The notes below the pieces were generated by a model, which saw only the letters and a list, made by a program, of their open reading frames with translations, was not told the DNA's origin and did no database searches. Positions 33,433 through 45,437 of a stretch of 64,000 bases of DNA are shown here, in pieces (position 1 is the first letter of the stretch; every line of letters begins with the position of its first letter). The position numbers and the translations under genes were made by a program. Origin of the DNA: Dama dama (lineage: Eukaryota; Chordata; Mammalia; Artiodactyla; Cervidae); NCBI RefSeq assembly GCF_033118175.1, contig NC_083691.1, positions 59,176,001 to 59,240,000 on the forward strand, read 5' to 3'.

Positions 33433-33635
33433 ATTAGTCATTCAGTCGTGTCCACTCTTTGTGACCCCATGAACTGTAGCTTGCCAGGCTCCTCTGTCCA
33501 TGGGATTCTCAAGGCAAGAATACTGGTGTGGGTTGCCATTCCTTTCTCCAGGGCATCTTCCTGACCCAGAGATCAAACCTGCATTCCCTGCATTGCAGGT
33601 GGATTCTTTACCATCTGAGCCACCAGGGAAGCAGG
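33433..33635 (-). repeat. Bov-tA SINE (antisense)
   Basis: Reverse Bov-tA from CATTCAGTCGTGTCC to the tRNA-like head (CATCTGAGCCACCAGGGAAGC). Confidence 0.92.
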
Positions 33636-34143
33636 GCTCAGGTAAAAATGAAACTTGACAAAGCTGTTCCCAGATTTGACAATGGGCTAAAAAAGTATCT
33701 GACATTACCAATATTGAGTTGGAAAGATGAAAGGAACTTTTCTAAACCATCAAAGGCTCAAAACACAGTAGATCAATGTTGCTAGAAAAATATATAGGGA
33801 GTGAGATTTCTCTTCATTCCATAGAAAATACCAAGTCATGGCCCTACAATGGGAGGATGAAGAGTGTATATAGATTAAAAATAGAGGAAAAAAGCATCAC
33901 AAAAGTTGCTAGGGAGGGAATTCATGAAAATGTACTATTTTACTGGATTTTATGGTCACCGTGGTGTTTGCTTTTAAATCTGTATTTTTTTTTTCATTTG
34001 CCTTTTTTCTTGCTCACTTTCATATTTGTGGTTTTTTAATTAAGAAGTGACTCCAACTGTAAAATGCTTCAGACCCCATGAAATCCGGGTCTGCTCCAGG
34101 TTGGAACTTCAGACCTTCTCTGGACATAGTTTCTGAGGCTTAA
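33636..34143. other. Unassigned sequence
   Basis: No recognised repeat or gene. T-rich near 33,985-34,040. Confidence 0.4.
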
Positions 34144-34300
34144 AAGTGGGTAATTTGGGACCTTCCTGGTGGTCCAGTGGTTAAGACTCTGTGCTTCCAA
34201 ATGCAAGGAACACAGGCTTTGTCCCTGGTTGGGGTGCTAAGATCCCACATACTGTGTGGTGGAGCCAAGAAGACATATTTTTTTTAAGAAGTGGGTAATT
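34144..34300 (+). repeat. CHR-type SINE with 12-bp target-site duplication
   Basis: The tRNA-like head CCTTCCTGGTGGTCCAGTGG, then GCTAAGATCCCACATACTG and an A/T tail. Perfect AAGTGGGTAATT repeats (34,144-34,155 and 34,289-34,300) delimit it. Confidence 0.9.
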
Positions 34301-34353
34301 GTGCACCTTTAGAGGACTTCTATGTGCCAGAATCAGACAGTTTCTGGCACATA

Positions 34354-34808
34354 GTTGTTTTTCAGTTGCTCATTTGTGTCTGAATTTTTGTGACCCCTTA
34401 GACTGCAGCATATCAGACTTCCCTGTCCTTTACCATCTCCCAGAACTTGTTCCAACTCATGTCCATTGAGTTGGTGATGTCATCCAACCATCTCATCCTC
34501 TGTTGTTCCCTTCTCCTCCTGCTTCAATCTTTCCTGACATCAGGATCTTTTCCAGTGAGTTGGCTCTTTGTATCAGGTGGCCAAAGTATTGGAGCTTCAG
34601 CTTTAGCATCAGTCCTTCCAATGAATATTCAGGGTTGATTTCCTTTAGGATTGACTAGTTCAATCTCCTTGCTGTCCAAGGGACTCTCAAGAGTCTTCTC
34701 CAGCACCACAGTTTGAAAGCATCAATTCTTCGGTGTTCATCCTTCTTTACGGTCCAACTCTCACATTCATACACGACTGCTGGAAAAACCACAGCTTATT
34801 GGCAAATG
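34354..34808 (-). repeat. BovB LINE 3' fragment (antisense)
   Basis: A truncated BovB from its TTTTCAGTTGCTCATTTG tail to CCACAGC...TTGGCAAATGG. The join ACCACAGCTTATTGGCAAA lacks the bases encoding part of TLPTKVxLVKA, so there is a small internal deletion. Confidence 0.88.
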
Positions 34809-35489
34809 GTAGGCTTTCATAAATGCTCATTTTCTTTTCTCTCTTCTGAATTGAGGTGGTGTACATTTATGATCTTAATTTTGACCTTAACGTCTTTTCT
34901 CCCTGGCTAACTATCTTTTTATTTCCCCAGAAACAACATTCTGAGTTCATTACACTCCTGCCTGGTCTCTGCCATGCTCTCTTCCTGTCTGATTCATCTT
35001 TGTTCTGCTGTCACCATGATTTTTCAGAAAGTCTGACCTGATCCGAGTTAAAAATCTGACTTGCTTAAACATCTTTAATGATTCCTTTTGACCAAAAGAT
35101 AAAGCTGACATGGCCTCAGTGTGGAATTCCAGGTCTTGAAATTGATTCTTGCCTACTTTTCTAGCCTGAAATGATGTCTCCCTCAAAACCTGCAGTTCAG
35201 GCAGCCAGACAGTAAGAAACTTACCTCTGAGCTTCCAGTCTGTTCAAGTTCAAGAAATGTTCTTTCCCTGCCTGTAATTATTCATTCACGCACTCACTCG
35301 TGACAGCAATACTGAAGCCATGCAAGACCCTGTGGGACCCTGGGCACAAAGTCTTTCAGTGTCCCCCATTTTCTTGATTACAGGAAATAGTCTTCATTCA
35401 GCCTCCAGGTCCTTCCCTGAGTTCCAAAGGGCAGGTTCAAACAATTGCTAATCAGGAAAGGGAGGGGATGCAGAGACAAGGGAGGAGCA
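34809..35489. other. Unassigned sequence
   Basis: No recognised repeat or gene. Confidence 0.4.
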
Positions 35490-36030
35490 GTCAAGAAACA
35501 ATAGTGTAGTCTTGGGACAGATCCTGGTTCCCCTCAAGGGACACACACAGCAATACCTTAGAGCTGCTGTGCAGACACTGAACCGCCCACCAGATGGGAG
35601 AAGTTAACTCTCTGCTGCCTACAAGCATGGAGACCCCAGACTTGTTGGAACAAGCAGGTTGATGATGCTGACTCCCACTTACCTTACCACTTGCCAGTCA
35701 GAAGAATGTCCAGAACTGGCCACACCCTCTTTGAACCATTATTACAACACTCCTCACTACCCTCTCCAGGCGGGACACACAACTGTGGGTGTATTTGTGG
35801 TTCTTGGATGGAGTATATACAGGCTCAGAATGGGACACATTGAGTCCCCCGACATGTGGCTACTTTAGGGATAACAGAGCTGTTAGGCCACCGGTGGCAA
35901 GATGGCAGCTTGGTATTGCAGTTCTCTCGTTCTGTGTGTTGTGTGTGCTGTACTGTTGTCTTGTGTATTTGTCTTGTGTGTTCCATAGTGTTGTCTATCA
36001 TCCTGGTGTCTTTGGCATGTACTAGAGATG
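35490..36030. other. Possible LTR-like or regulatory block, unassigned
   Basis: GC-richer DNA with repeated GGGACACAxx boxes (35,539, 35,771 and 35,831), a TATA-like GGAGTATATACAGG at about 35,810, an AAGATGGCAGC motif near 35,898 and a TGTGTT-rich downstream part. The arrangement resembles an LTR or promoter, but no terminal repeats or target-site duplication were found. Confidence 0.3.
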
Positions 36031-36033
36031 GGT

Positions 36034-36250
36034 GGGTTTCCCAGATGTCTCAGTGGTAAAGAATCTGCCTGCCAAGCAGAAGACATGGGTTCAATCCCTG
36101 GGTCAGAAGATCCCCTGGAGGAGGGCATGGTAACCCACTCCAATATTCTTGCCTGGGAAATCCGATGGACAGTGGAGCCTGGCAGGCTATAGTTCATGGG
36201 GTCACAAAAAGTTGGACATAACTTAGTGACTGAACAACAACAACAGCAAC
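36034..36250 (+). repeat. Bov-tA SINE
   Basis: Sense Bov-tA with head TTTCCCAGATGTCTCAGTGG, B-box-like GGTTCAATCCC and a CTGAACAACAACAACAGCAAC tail. Confidence 0.92.
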
Positions 36251-36259
36251 ACTTAATTC

Positions 36260-36515
36260 AGGAGACTTTGATTGAAGCAGGTGACTCCAAAACCTGGATA
36301 GACCTCATCCAATCAGTTAACGGACTCAAGAAAAAGACTGAGGTTCCTGAGTAGGAAGGAACTCTGCCAGCAGATGATGTGGATGGAACAGCAGCTCTTC
36401 CCTGGGTTTCAACCTGGTGGCCCACCCTGCAGATTGTGGGCTTGCTAGCCCAATGATCACATGAGTTAATTCATTAAAATAAATCTCTCTCTATATATAT
36501 GCATCCTATTGGTTC
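36260..36515 (+). repeat. Ancient mammal-wide repeat, probably MaLR-type LTR 3' half
   Basis: Recognisable blocks in order: CTCATCCAATCAGTTAACGG, GCTCTTCCCTGGGTTTCAAC, GGCCCACCCTGCAGATTGTG, then TAAAATAAATCTCTCTCTATATATATGCATCCTATTGGTTC, the latter holding AATAAA. This is a common mammalian interspersed sequence, but I cannot name the subfamily securely. Confidence 0.55.
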
Positions 36516-36539
36516 CATGGGCCAATTCAAATATTATCC

Positions 36540-36772
36540 TATTTGTAAAATCTTTACAGCTCCAAGTTGGTTCTCCTCCACCAGCCCCTCCTGTAACATT
36601 TCTTGACTCTCACTGTTCAGGACACAAGATTCATATTTATTTACATCCCTCTCCCTCATTAAACTGTGAGTAACTTGGGGATCAGGTCTTATCCATTGTG
36701 GAAGTGGCCTGAGACTAACATCGGCTGCTATTAAAAAAGATGCTCAATAAACATTTATTGAATGAATGAGGA
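36540..36772 (+). repeat. L2 LINE 3' end
   Basis: Diverged L2 terminus: CATTAAACTGTGAGTAACTTG with GGGATCAGGTCTTATCC and ending CTCAATAAACATTTATTG followed by AATGAATGAGG. L2 is extinct in mammals, so this predates the ruminant repeats. Confidence 0.7.
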
Positions 36773-37771
36773 AGATGGATGGATAAAAGACCGTTTGCAG
36801 TTGCAATTTTCACGGTGATTATGATGCCTGGTGCATGGCAAGTGACCGCGAATATCCATGATATAGGCTGACACCACAGGCTCTTATTTACCAGGTTACT
36901 ATGAGCCAGACCCTTGCCTGGGCTCTAAAAATACCCTAGGACCTGAAAGAGCTCACACAAGTTTGTTTTTATTAAATTAAGGAGCTCTGCCCAAGAATCC
37001 TAGGACCAGCCATGTCTCAGGTTACCTCCCCTACTATAACCCCTTCCCCCAGCCCCTCAGCTCTTTCAGCACTGAGACAATGTAGGGCTTGTGCCCAGGC
37101 AGAAGGAGAAAAGGATTGAAGGTTATGTCCGAGAGCCAGAGCCAAGGGGGCCACTGGTGGAGGAATGACTGCTGATACTTATCAGATGCAGCAACCTCTC
37201 TCCCCTAATCCTCCCCAGCTCCACGTGAGCCTCAAGCTTTCCAACTGCTTTCAGTGCCATGTATTCTGAAATGATCATGTGGGCTAATCAAGCCTCAAGC
37301 AGGCCTTGGGGGAAGGCCGGGAGAAAACAGGGTAATAAATCACACGTTTTTGACACCATAGAGTTGAGAGAAACGACTAAAGCATGTTTGTAATTTATTT
37401 TCTCCTTGAAAAAAAAAAGTTATTTCTGGCAGTGTGAACATCAGATTTCTGAAAATAAATTACTAGCTTATTTGTCACTGAAGTTGTGGACGCATCAACA
37501 TCTATAGGAAATTCAAGTCTTCTGGGCCAGTGCCTTCGATGACAGAAGTCAGAGCAAAGATGTATCACCCTGCTCTGGGCTTTGTGGCTTCACAGATCCA
37601 GAGGGAGACAGTGCTGGCAAAGTCACTTTAGGCTTCTCAGTTCTAATTCCTTCTTATAGGGATTCTGTGTGTCCAGAGGGCATCTGTGGCCCTGTGCTGA
37701 CCAGTGGTCAGAAGTCTCAGTCAGTTTCACATAAATTTCTCTCCTTGCCTTTTGTCCTTTTATATTTCTTT
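36773..37771. other. Unassigned sequence
   Basis: About 1 kb with no recognised repeat or gene. Confidence 0.4.
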
Positions 37772-38228
37772 CTTGTTGTTCAGTTGCTAAGTCATGTCTG
37801 AGTCTGCGACCCCATGGACTACAGCATGCCAGGCTTCCCTGTCCATCATCACCTAGAATTCGCTCAAACTCATGTCCATTGAATCAGTGATGCCATCCAA
37901 CCATCTCACCCTTTGAGACCCCTTTCTCCTTTTGCCTTCAATCTTTCCCAGCATCAAGGTCTTTTCCAGTGAGTCAGCTCTTTAAATCAGGTGGCCAAAG
38001 TATTGGAGCTTCAGCTTCAGCATCAGTCCTTTCAGTGAATATTCAGGATTGATTTCCTTTAGGATTGACTGGTTTTATTTCCTTGCTGTCCAAGGGACTC
38101 TCAAGAGTCTTCTCTAACACCACAATTTGAAAGCATCAATTCTAGGGTGTTCAGCCTCCTTTATGGTCCAACTAGCACATCCATACATGACTACTGGAAA
38201 AATCATAGCTTTGACTGTATGGACCTGT
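37772..38228 (-). repeat. BovB LINE 3' fragment (antisense)
   Basis: A truncated BovB from GTTGTTCAGTTGCTAAGTC to ACTGTATGGACC. The minus strand reads KAMIFPVVMYGCASWTIKEAEH, the C-terminal region. Confidence 0.9.
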
Positions 38229-39506
38229 GATTTTTTGATACACTTAGTCAGGTGGAGATTAGTGTGGGGTGGGGTATTCACACAAGACAGACAAACAAAC
38301 AAGCCAAACCCCACCCCATCTTCCTGAAAGCCCAGCTGCTAGAACCTTCTTCAGCAGGTGGCTGCAGATAATATACTCAATGTCAGCGTCTCCTTTTTGT
38401 GTGTCTGACCACAAAAATCAACTGAGGGGAAGCAGACCTATGTTTCCCAGGGATCCTACACCCCTGCTCCCCACTCCCCATGCCTCTAACGAAGTGCTCA
38501 AGTGGGGCCTGGAGTGGCTGGAGTAGAGGCACTAGGCTGTCAGGCTGGGATGGGGAAATGTCGCTGGTTTAAGCTCTTTAGCATATGCCCAGATGTGCTG
38601 CCGCCTTTGGCAAGTCCCCAGCCTAGAGATAGATAGGACAGTATTTTTGGAAACCTGTCCCAAATCTGAAAGCACTCACTGTGAGGAGATGAGCCAGATG
38701 GCAGAAGCTCAGTCACCTGCCTCTGTGAATCCTCCCTGTGCCAGCGTCCCCACCCCAGGTATGTGCTAGCCAGGATTGCAGACCCAGCCTCTATGTCGTC
38801 TCCTGGCCTCTCCATCCCATGCCTCTCTTACCTCCCCTGCCTTCCTACTGCAAAGTTAGACTTGGCTCAAGGGATTTGTTCAAATGCTGAAGCAAAACTG
38901 TGGTTCATTTTAATGGAGGGACAGGGCAGTGGAGCTGAAGCAGCTTCACCTGTGGCAGGTGCTTGCTCCCTGGACCAGAAGCATCCTGCCTGTCGTTCAC
39001 TGCGGCTCAGCCCCATCTCACCAGCGGCCACTGGAAGGTCCTCCCTCATTAAATCCATATGAGTCGGCCTCCTGACCTTGCATTTCCCTTTTCTGGTTCT
39101 GTGTAGGTGAGGTCAGCCACCTGCTCCCAGAGCCATGGTCCACAGAGCATCTTCTACCTATGTTCTGAGAGGAAGAAATCGGAGTCACGCATAAGGGTCA
39201 GAATGTCCATAACTTTCCCCCACATTAAACAGTTACAGCAAGACTACCTTTGAAGGATTTTATTAATGATTGAGATGATGTTACAAAAGTGGCCTGTAAT
39301 TACCTGTATTTAAAAAATCCTATTGAAGAACAGAGGAGGAAATTAACCCAGCTTGGAGCTAAGGGGTCAATACATTTCATTACCTCAAAAGTTTAAGGCT
39401 TGAGGAAGCTATATTCAATATCCTAGGATAAATCATCATGGAAAAGAATAAAGAATATATATATAGAGAGAGTCCACTGGAGTGGATTATGTATGTATGT
39501 ATGAAA
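38229..39506. other. Unassigned, moderately GC-rich stretch
   Basis: About 1.3 kb with no recognised repeat. Two overlapping 91-99-codon ORFs on opposite strands (38,540-39,062) have no motif support. A CAGGTATGTG string near 38,757 resembles a splice donor but has no matching exon evidence. Confidence 0.35.
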
Positions 39507-39723
39507 GTGAGTGTGAAAGTATTAGTCACTCAGTTGTGTCTGACTCTTTGTGACCCCATGGACTATAGTCTACCAGGCTCCTCTGTCCATGGGAGTTTCC
39601 AGGCAAGAATACTGGACTGGGCTGCCATTTCCTTCTCCAGGGGATCTTCCCAACTCAGGGATCAAACCTATGTCTTCTGCGTTAGCAGGTGGATTCTTTA
39701 CCACTGCACCTCCTGGGAAGCCT
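39507..39723 (-). repeat. Bov-tA SINE (antisense)
   Basis: Reverse Bov-tA from GTGAAAGTATTAGTCACTC to the head CACTGCACCTCCTGGGAAGCC. Confidence 0.92.
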
Positions 39724-40741
39724 GCCTAATACACTAACAACAACAGAAAGTCTTTTCAAATGGAAAAAAGCCCTCTCGATCTCACACATCCACTGTTTCT
39801 ATCTTTATGTTGGCATTTTCAGATGCATACAGATTCTGACATTGTCACTATCACTGTGAATATGATTTTTAGATTTAATTTCTTAAATCTACACAGCCTT
39901 CTGGGAGAACTGCCAGAGAGAGGAATTTGGACTACTTGCAGAGGGGTAGGAGTGGGTATGGAGAATAGGGGCAGCGGGATGGAGGTAGGGGTGATGGGAG
40001 CAGAGGGCGTCCTAGGAGCTTGGAGGAAGCCTGTGTGAAATCTCCTGCTGAATCTCCTAGGAGCCTGTGTTTCAGGATGGCAGCTTCAATGCATCTGGAG
40101 GGGGCTCTGTCTTCAGAGACTCTTTGCTCGGAGTTGAGTCAGAGATCTATCCAGGCGGATGAGGAGATCCACCCCGGTGGACACCCGGGGGTACAACAGG
40201 CTTCATGAGGGTCACTCTATACTTCAAGAGCCCGACACTGTAACAAAACCATTTCGTACCCAGTCCTGAAGAGTGCTAGGCAGGATCCTGGGCTCTCACA
40301 GCCTACTGTCTCGATTTACACCTATCACTGGACATCGCTTGAAAAAAGGAAGACAAATGATAATTAAAAGGGCGGGAAAAGCTTTCAGGTCCTTTAATAA
40401 CTGTGGTGTGCAATATTTCAGGGGAAAGAGAGCAGGTCTTCTCCATTGTTTCAGGCTATTTAAGGCCTTTCCGTGGGTTCTAGATCAGCACCCACACACA
40501 CACTCACACACAGAGCTACACAGGGATCTCGCTTAATAAGGAAAAGGAGATAAACTTTCCACACAACTTTTCTGCTCTAACTGGGTCGTTTCTTGTCATA
40601 CCTCGTAACTCTAATCTGATGGCGCTTTTAAGATTGTCATTTTATAAATGCAAAGTTTAAGTCACTCTGTCTCTCAATTTTAAATTCTGTGTGTCTCTCC
40701 CTCCCTCTACCCCACCCTCACCATTGACTAAAAATTATTCA
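39724..40741. other. Unassigned sequence
   Basis: No recognised repeat apart from a CA-rich patch (40,490-40,512). The short ORFs here show no recognisable motif. Confidence 0.4.
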
Positions 40742-41335
40742 CAACCTAGACTTTACTTTTTTGAGCTCCAAAATCAATGCATATGGTGACAGCAGCCATA
40801 AATTTAAGACACTTGCTCCTTGGAAGAAAAGCTATGACAAAGTTAGACAGTGTATTAAAAAGCAGAGACATCATTTCACTGACAAAGGTCCATATAGTCA
40901 AAGCTACGGTTTTTCCAGTAGTCATGTATGGATGTGAGAGTTGGACCAAAAGGAGGCTGAATGCTAAAAAATTGATGCTTTCAAACTGTGGTGTTGGAGA
41001 AGACTCTTGACAGTCCCTTGGATAGTAAGGAGATCAAACTAGTCAATCCTAAAGGAAATCAATTCTGAATATTCATTGGAAGGACTAATGCAGATGCTGA
41101 AGCTCCAATACTTTGGCCACCTGAAGCAAAGAGCTGGTTCATTAGAAAAGACCCTGATGCTGGGAAAGAGTGAAGGTAGGAGGAGGGAACGACAGAGGAC
41201 GAGATGGTTGAATGGCATCATCAACTCAATGGACATGAGTTTGAGCAAGCTCCAGAAGATAGTGAAGGACTGGGAAGCCTGGCGTACTGCAGTCCATGGG
41301 GTCACAAATAGTCTGACACGACTGAGTGACTGAAC
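40742..41335 (+). repeat. BovB LINE 3' fragment (sense)
   Basis: A 5'-truncated BovB running GACTTTACTTTTTTGAGCTCC to CTGAGTGACTGAACAACAAC. The plus strand reads LLLGRKAMTKLDSVLKSRDI and VVMYGCESWT, then QYFGHLKQRAGSLEKTLMLG after frameshifts. Confidence 0.9.
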
Positions 41336-41390
41336 AACAACATGAACAGGCCCAGGTGCAGACCTGCTATGGACCCAAATAACACCGTTT

Positions 41391-41580
41391 GTTATTGCTG
41401 TTTAGTTGTTCAGTCGTGTATAACTCTTTTTGACCCCATGGACTTTAGCCGACCAGGCTCCTCTGTTCATGGGATTCTCCAGGCCATTTCCTCTTCCAGG
41501 GGATCTTCCCAACCCAGGGATTGAACCTGTGTCTCCTGCATTGCAGGCAGATTCATACCACTGAGTCACCTGGGAAGCCC
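41391..41580 (-). repeat. Bov-tA SINE (antisense), internal deletion
   Basis: Reverse Bov-tA from GTTGTTCAGTCGTGTATAAC to CACCTGGGAAGCCC. The usual AAGAATACTGGAGTGGGTTG between CAGGC and CATTTCC is missing. Confidence 0.9.
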
Positions 41581-42282
41581 AATGACAAGTATAGGGTTTT
41601 GCAAATGTGCATTTCCAGTGGCTCCTGTACTAAGCAGTAACCACCCTCTGTATTATTATAATAGCCATTGACTGGATTTGACATACTTACATGTCTGCAT
41701 TGCACAGAAGTCAGCCCATAAATCAAGTTGTGTATGACAAGATAGAAAGGAAGTGATGGGTTTGCATTATCTGCTGGGAGGCTTTATAGAAAGGAGCTTA
41801 ATTAGAACCTGGGAATGATGGGGAGAAGACACATGTTTTTGGTTACTTTATTGTTGGACCCAATTTCCTCCCCATATGTGGAAGCACACAGGCAAGATGC
41901 TTTCAAACTGCCAGAAGCCCCATGATTGACACACATGTGGGGCCGGGACAGGAGGCGAGGACAATGGGGAGTCTGCTGCACCTTTGCGGGGTGACTGTCA
42001 GGTGGTAGGTGTAAATCACATTTATGTGCCATCAGAGCTGGAGAGGGTGTGCAGGCCTCCATGCTGTGACCTGGCAAGGCAGTAAGTGGGTTTTGTGAAA
42101 ATTCAAGGCAACACTGTGTTGACTCTTGACACTCATCGCCTACCAAAGAAAACAAGAAAAAAATGCATTGATCCCTTGTAGAAAGGAATTTGCTTCAATA
42201 AGAGGAAGAAGGAATAGCAGGTTTTCATTGTAGAAATACTTTCAGAAATGCAGACTGATGTCAAAATGGTTTCCCTCTAGTA
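41581..42282. other. Unassigned sequence
   Basis: No recognised repeat. A 117-codon minus-strand ORF (41,802-42,155) has no recognisable domain and no splice context. Confidence 0.4.
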
Positions 42283-42490
42283 CCATCAGATCCCCAGGCA
42301 GTGCAGTGTAAAGAATCCACTGGCTATTGCAAGAGATGTGAGTTCAATCCCTGGGTCTGGGTCAGGAATATCAGAGGAGGATATGACAACCCCTTCCAGT
42401 ATTCTTGCCTGGGAAATCCCATGACAGAGGAGCCTAGTGGGCTACAGTCCATGGGGTCACATGAAACTGAGCAAGTGAGCACACACACAC
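42283..42490 (+). repeat. Bov-tA SINE
   Basis: Sense Bov-tA with diverged head (ATCCCCAGGCAGTGCAGTG), B-box-like GTTCAATCCC and a CACACAC-rich 3' end. More diverged than its neighbours. Confidence 0.85.
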
Positions 42491-43224
42491 CTAGTATCAT
42501 CAAGGAAAATACACAAATCTTTGTAAGCCTACCGTCCACCATTCAGAGTCTTCACCTCCTCCTTCCCATCCTCTGAGACCTCCCAGAAACTTAAAAATGT
42601 TATTTTTTCAGTTGACAAAGTAAGTACTTTGACCGAAGACTTACCCTGTGCAGTGGCAATCTAACATTTAATATCACCAATTGAATTACCCAATAAAATG
42701 TAAACTCTGGAATACCAAACTGGAAAGTCCTATAAAAAGTATACCAGAAGTCATTTTCCTGTCCTGCCTTCTGAAAGAAGGGGAAGCAGGCATTTCCCCA
42801 AGTTGTGCCGTGGCTCTTCAGTGTCCTGGGCTGTATTTGCAGGGTCTGTGTGTACACACAGTGCCTGGGTGTACATGCGTCACCGTGAATAGTAAACACA
42901 GATTTGAGTCTTTACTTAAAAAAGAAGAACAGTTTGAGGATTTGTGAGTTGAAGTTTCAATTAGAAAAATTTATGGCCAAGTATCTGTTTTCTTATAACC
43001 ATTAGTAATTAAGGACTTTTGTTTTTCTGCAAATGTGTTTGGATTTCAAAAGTCTTATGTTTCATATTGGCAAGCTAGGATCAGCAAGTCTACTTTGATT
43101 GAAAACTAAGTGTTTTAATAGCATATGCTTTTACAATAATAAGAGATTAAGCTTGGAAATGGAGACCAAAAAAACCCCTATCAGTTCAAACATGTATTTA
43201 TTTGGCTTTCCTTGTTATACATAA
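42491..43224. other. Unassigned AT-rich sequence
   Basis: No recognised repeat or gene. Confidence 0.4.
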
Positions 43225-43345
43225 GAAACAGTGTAGTACTGAGAGGTTCTGTGTAGAGGCTGGGTAATTACTCCCACGTGAGTGGGTGGAGCTTTTGAGA
43301 ATTCAATGAGATGATGATGTAAAGGTCTCGGCCCAGGGCACTGGG
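43225..43345 (+). repeat. MIR SINE, probable
   Basis: Diverged MIR 3' part: GAGAATTCAATGAGATGATG, ATGTAAAGGTCTCGGCCCAG, GGGCACTGG. Compare the family's ATTAAATGAGATAATGCATGTAAAGC block. Confidence 0.55.
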
Positions 43346-43369
43346 TCTAGGAGGGTAGGGTTGAGCCAG

Positions 43370-43520
43370 GAGGCTGTGTCCAGGTCACCCAGGGCCTTGT
43401 GGGTGGCCAGAGCATTTGCTTTTTGCCAGAGCATTACAGGGTTTTTGGTGGGGAGGGGACTTGATCAGATGAGGCTGGATTCTTTGTGATGCTGAGACTA
43501 GGGTGGAAGGGAGAGCAGGG
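43370..43520 (-). repeat. L2 LINE fragment (antisense)
   Basis: Antisense L2 text in order: GGGCCTTGTGGGTGGCCAG, TTTGCTTTTTGCC, ACAGGGTTTTTGGTGGGGAG, GACTTGATCAGATGAGGC. Confidence 0.6.
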
Positions 43521-43751
43521 GGACAGTGTGGGGACCACAGGGAGTGGAGCAGGGGAGGTGTGAGTCTGAGAGGCAGCTCCACTGACAGCTGACTAGACCA
43601 CTGAGGGACAGGGCAGGGCCAGTCACTCCACTGTGTGGGGCCTGGTACCCATAACAAAGGAGACACTGTTAAAATGGCATCGTGTGAGGGGAAGCCACAG
43701 TGAATCTCAAGTTCAGTCTAATCACGTTAACAGTCAGAAGCGAGGTGGTGG

Positions 43752-43953
43752 TTTCATCACTCAGTCATGTCCAGCTCTGTGTGATCCCATGAACTGTAGT
43801 CCGCCAGGCTCCTCTGTCTATGGAATTCTCCAGGCAAGAATAGTGGAGTGGGTAGCCGTTTCTTCCTCCAGGGGATCTTTCCCTCCCAGACATCAAACCA
43901 GGTCTCCTGCATTGCAGGCAGATTCTTTAACATCTGAACCACCAGTAAAACCT
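43752..43953 (-). repeat. Bov-tA SINE (antisense)
   Basis: Reverse Bov-tA from CATCACTCAGTCATGTCC to the diverged head CTGAACCACCAGTAAAACC. Confidence 0.9.
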
Positions 43954-44704
43954 GTATGTATTTATAATATTGTATACTTATTAATATAACATACAGCATA
44001 TGTTATATACATATATAGATTGTGTTAATATGTGGTGGCTCATAGTATCTATATATATACTAACACATAAATAACACAGTTTTTACAAAATAGGTTTTTG
44101 AGAGAGGTTTTGCTGATTTTGAGGCATTTTGGGTAAAAATGTTTGCTTCTTGTGTTTGAAATACAGAGATGTGAAATCTCAGTCAAGTTAATTGACATGG
44201 AATTGTGGTGATGAGTGCATATCTATGTTCATTTTAATATATTGCTCCTGAGAAATACCTTTTGATTTTCATCTCATTCCGTTTTCAGAAGTTTGACTGT
44301 TTGTCTGGGAGCTGGTTTCTCACATTTTCTTTCCCATCTTCAGTTATGCGAGGACTTTCATCTTGTATTGGCCCTTGGGGTGAATGTTGGGTGCTTGCTC
44401 TGTATCTTCTGTCGAGTGGGGTCTGCCTGACAATTAGTCAGAGCACAGTGATCTGTTTATGGTCGGTGGCAGGTAATCGCCTGTGTGCCAGCTCTAGGGT
44501 GGGGAGGAACAGTTCTATCCTGTGTCTCTCTGTCTCCTCTCCTTCACTGCTCAGCTCACCCAGGCCACTTCTCAGCCTCCTCCTTAGTTTGCTGAAATGT
44601 ACACCAGAGATTTCGTTTTGTTTTGGTCTGTGTTGTTGCCCGAATTCAGAACAATGCTCTTATCGCAGGATGCCAGGGATCAATGATGTTAGAGATTCAG
44701 TTTA
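43954..44704. other. Unassigned sequence
   Basis: AT-rich at the left (TATATA patches 43,975-44,060), otherwise unassigned. A 147-codon plus-strand ORF (44,262-44,705) is C/S/L-rich, begins in ordinary AT-rich DNA and shows no recognised domain. Confidence 0.4.
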
Positions 44705-44790
44705 AGATAGAAGGGAACAGCACAGGCTCTGGGATCAAACAGACCGACTCTTCCACTTGTTAATTGCATACCCTGAGCAGGGGCCCCACT
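44705..44790 (+). repeat. MIR SINE fragment
   Basis: ACAGCACAGGCTCTGGGATC, AAACAGACCGACTC, TTCCACTTGTTAATTGCATA and CCCTGAGCA match the tRNA-related and core start of MIR. Confidence 0.65.
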
Positions 44791-44967
44791 CAACTGGCAG
44801 AAGCAGCATGTGTGTGCATGGGTGCTGACAGTCCTGCAAATACAGGTTTGTGAGCTTGTCCCAGACACGAGATACTAAAGTAAGCACTGCCTGCTCCTGC
44901 AAGACAATTAAGCCCCAGATCTTCATGGATTGGCCTAACAGAGTTTATTTCTCACTCACTAGAAGTT

Positions 44968-45437
44968 TCAGTGCTAATATGCAATATTTGCTTTTCTCTT
45001 TCTGATTTATTTCACTTCGTGTCATAGTCTCTGGGTCTGTTCACATCTCTATAAATGATCCAATTTTGCTCCTTTTTATGACTGAGTAATATTCCATTTA
45101 TATATGGATCTTCTTCATCCATTCCTCTGTTGATGGACATTTGTGCTGTTTCCATGTCCTGGCTAATGCAAATAGCTGCAATGAACATGGAGTTCAAGTG
45201 TCATTTTGATTCATGTTTTTCTCTGGTGTATGTCCAGTAGTGGGATTGCTGGGTCATATGGTAGCTCTAGTTTTAGTTTTTTAAGAACACGCCATACTGT
45301 TCTCCATAATGTCTGCATCAATTTACATTCCCACCAATGGTGTAGGAAGTCTCCCTTTTTCCACACCCTCTTCAGCATTTAAGGTTTGTAAATTTTTTGA
45401 TGATGGCCATTCTGAGTGGTGTAAGGATATTCACCTT
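44968..45437 (-). repeat. L1 3' region fragment (antisense)
   Basis: Antisense L1 ORF2 end and 3' sequence: GCTAATATGCAATATTTG, TATGACTGAGTAATATTCC, TTTCCATGTCCTGGCTAATG, GTAGTGGGATTGCTGGGTC, TTACATTCCCACCAATGG, GATGATGGCCATTCTGAG. Diverged, so older than the full-length L1. Confidence 0.85.

Noticed and set aside
38229..39506. Possible exon with a CAGGTATGTG donor-like string
   Set aside because: Overlapping frames on both strands, no acceptor-bounded open frame and no recognisable protein.
44262..44705. 147-codon plus-strand ORF
   Set aside because: Low-complexity S/L/C-rich product, no domain recognised, no splice signals or neighbouring exons.
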